Assembly: GCA_028875875.1 (NCBI GenBank)
Contig: JAGWUV010000026.1
Span: 1 to 64,000, forward strand
Length of the DNA stretch: 64,000 bases
Direction: 5' to 3'
Origin: Bacteroidota bacterium
GTDB lineage: Bacteria > Bacteroidota > Bacteroidia > Chitinophagales > Chitinophagaceae
This document shows positions 62,424 to 64,000 of the stretch, in pieces. The position numbers and the translations under genes are program-made. Below the pieces are notes generated by a model. The model did no database searches, was not told the origin of the DNA, and saw only the letters and a list, made by a program, of their open reading frames with translations. The number at the start of each line of letters is the position of its first letter. The first letter of the stretch is position 1.

Positions 62424-63548
62424 ATGGCAGATAAAGAACAAAATGTTCAGCATTTTCTCGACTTAATACGAAGGTCGAAGCGTGGCAAATGTAAAGTGTA
62501 CATAGGCATGAGTGCCGGTGTGGGTAAAACATTTCGAATGTTGCAGGAGTCTCATGCATTATTACGTAATGGGGTTGATGTTAAAATAGGGTATATTGAA
62601 ACGCATGGAAGGAAAGAAACACAGCAATTACTGGAAGGCTTGCCGGTAATACCCCGGAGAACTTTGTTTTATAAAGGAAAGGAATTGGAAGAGATGGATG
62701 TGCAGGCGATCATTTCATTGCGGCCTGAAGTAGTAATTGTAGATGAGTTGGCTCATTCGAATATTGAAGGTAGTAAGAACGAGAAACGCTGGCAGGATGT
62801 ATTGGAAATACTGGATGCTGGCATTAACGTAATTAGTGCTGTAAATATCCAGCATATTGAAAGCCTGCATGCCGCTATCAAAGAAATTACAGGAGTAGAT
62901 GTTGCTGAAAGAGTACCTGATAAATTATTGCAGGATGCTGATGAAGTGGTTAACATAGATCTTACCGCTGATGAATTGATCACTCGTTTGAAGGAAGGCA
63001 AGATTTATGCTGCGGAGAAAATACAACTGGCTTTAAACAATTTTTTTCAATCTGAGAAGATACTTCAGTTGCGGGAACTGGCACTGAAAGAAGTGGCTAC
63101 ACAGGTAGAACGAAAGATAGAAACGGAGCTGCCGAGAAATGCCCATTTAAGACAAGAGAAATTTCTGGCATGTATCAGCAGTAATCATGAAATAGCAAAA
63201 AAAGTAATTCGGAAAACAGCAAGACTGGCTGCTTATTATCGATCTAAATGGTACTTACTTTATGTGCAAACTCCGAAAGAAGATGGTGATAAAATAGGGC
63301 TGGCTGAACAGCGCCACCTGATCAATAATTTTAAACTGGCAACAGAGCTTGGTGCCGAGGTAATTAAAGTAAAAGGTAGCAACGTGGCTAAGGAAATTTT
63401 TTCTGTAGCCGATTCAAAAGACATTACTACCGTATGTATTGGTAAACCGCATCTACATTTAATCAATATTATTCTAAGTACGGCCGTGTTTCATCAGTTA
63501 TTGAATAAGTTTTCTGCATCGGATATAGACATTGTAATTTTATCATAA
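62424..63548 (+). CDS. kdpD: KdpD N-terminal sensor protein lacking a kinase domain
   Basis: A 374-residue soluble protein that covers only the N-terminal part of KdpD. The KdpD domain has the Walker A GMSAGVGKTFRML at residues 28-40, EVVIVDELAHSN and NIQHIESL. From about residue 245 a universal-stress-protein-like domain follows, ending at DIVILS. The four-helix membrane sensor and histidine kinase of enterobacterial KdpD are absent: the stop at 63548 is followed one base later by a separate membrane sensor gene. Such a split is known in Bacteroidota kdp loci. The protein probably senses the cell's ionic state and acts on the adjoining kinase. Confidence 0.9.
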   Translation: MADKEQNVQHFLDLIRRSKRGKCKVYIGMSAGVGKTFRMLQESHALLRNGVDVKIGYIETHGRKETQQLLEGLPVIPRRTLFYKGKELEEMDVQAIISLRPEVVIVDELAHSNIEGSKNEKRWQDVLEILDAGINVISAVNIQHIESLHAAIKEITGVDVAERVPDKLLQDADEVVNIDLTADELITRLKEGKIYAAEKIQLALNNFFQSEKILQLRELALKEVATQVERKIETELPRNAHLRQEKFLACISSNHEIAKKVIRKTARLAAYYRSKWYLLYVQTPKEDGDKIGLAEQRHLINNFKLATELGAEVIKVKGSNVAKEIFSVADSKDITTVCIGKPHLHLINIILSTAVFHQLLNKFSASDIDIVILS

Positions 63549-63549
63549 C

Positions 63550-64000
63550 ATGAGATCAGGTATCAAAACCAAATTATACTATAGCCTGGGATTCCTTTTC
63601 CTGGTTATCCTGCTATTCGGAATACTTGGTATTTTTTATATCAATAGGTTAAGCGCTGATACGGATAAGATCATAAAGAATAATTATGAGACCCTCGTTT
63701 ATAGTAACAATATGCTCAAGGATCTTGACCAGCTGCCGCAGAATGAAAAAGTGATAGCTGATTTTGAAGTCAATCTTTCCCGTCAGGAAAAAAATATTAC
63801 TGAAGCGGGAGAAAAAGAAGCTACCGATGAGGTTAGAAAGAGCTTTGAACAGTTGAAACGAGATCCCGCAATGCCGGAGAATTACAAGGAGATACGACAG
63901 GCAATTCAAAAGATCAATGAGTTAAACCAGTCTGCTATCTCTCGCAAGAATGCCGTAGCTAAGCAAACGGCTGATGATGCTTCTTTCTGGTTAATGATCA
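63550..64000 (+). CDS. Membrane sensor (probable HAMP histidine kinase), 5' part only
   Basis: ATG at 63550 begins MRSGIKTKLYYSLGFLFLVI, a transmembrane helix (about 10-30) followed by at least 120 residues of a periplasmic, mostly helical four-helix-bundle sensor domain with many charged residues. The window ends before any second membrane helix, HAMP or kinase domain. The start is one base after the kdpD stop, so the two are translationally coupled. Position after KdpD suggests the kinase that phosphorylates the NtrC-type regulator at 55112. A chemoreceptor-like sensor cannot be excluded. Confidence 0.7.
   Translation, partial: MRSGIKTKLYYSLGFLFLVILLFGILGIFYINRLSADTDKIIKNNYETLVYSNNMLKDLDQLPQNEKVIADFEVNLSRQEKNITEAGEKEATDEVRKSFEQLKRDPAMPENYKEIRQAIQKINELNQSAISRKNAVAKQTADDASFWLMI

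Overview
The window looks like a chromosomal stretch of a Bacteroidota bacterium, probably Chitinophagaceae or a near relative. This is inferred from TAnnTTTG-type -7 promoter elements, a CarboxypepD-plug/beta-barrel outer-membrane receptor, a long SecA with a SEC-C zinc tail, a malic enzyme fused to a phosphotransacetylase-like domain, and a Bacteroidota-style kdp locus. There are about 50 protein genes and I saw no rRNA, tRNA or CRISPR array.

Layout. 1-3818 is an accessory patch. Two AT-rich genes of unknown role lie on the minus strand downstream of a Xer-like tyrosine recombinase. Between the two genes is a 195-bp palindromic attC-like element, and the same 9-bp core marks the start of the next cassette, so this resembles an integron run by a recombinase that is not IntI. 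It is followed by 1.25 kb of gene-free, repeat-rich DNA. 3819-11172 carries transporters (APC, DAACS, two tandem MFS), a DedA protein and a family-9 glycosyltransferase. 11287-20732 is a minus-strand housekeeping block: outer-membrane receptor, malate dehydrogenase, thiol-redox protein, MlaF, LysA, ScpB, AtpG. 20989-33990 runs on the plus strand: SecA, DeoC, a SPOR protein, an M20 amidohydrolase, malic enzyme, MlaE, a DUF4442-like protein, a beta-CASP nuclease, MgtC/SapB and a LacI regulator.

34020-49438 is a redox and sulfur island. It holds an SQR-like flavoprotein with DsrC/TusE-like and DsrE-like partners, cytochrome bd (CydAB), a SAM methyltransferase, a TolC/MFP/RND efflux system with two small accessory proteins, two rhodaneses, a rhodanese-thioredoxin lipoprotein, a thioredoxin and a DUF302-like protein. 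Four promoters in it share a Crp/Fnr-like palindrome (GTRA-N6-TYAC) centred 29.5-30.5 bp upstream of a -7 element, which suggests one redox-responsive regulon.

49690-54878 holds an acyltransferase, a TAT-exported sugar isomerase-like protein, an SDR, an aldo/keto reductase and an AraC regulator. 55112 to the end is a potassium-uptake locus: an NtrC-type response regulator, three micro-genes including kdpF, kdpABC, a porin, a KdpD lacking its kinase half, and the beginning of a separate membrane sensor that runs off the window. A short repeat, AAGWGTGCGACGCAAC, recurs in the leaders of secA, the beta-CASP gene and the RND gene and is not explained by any known element I recognise.
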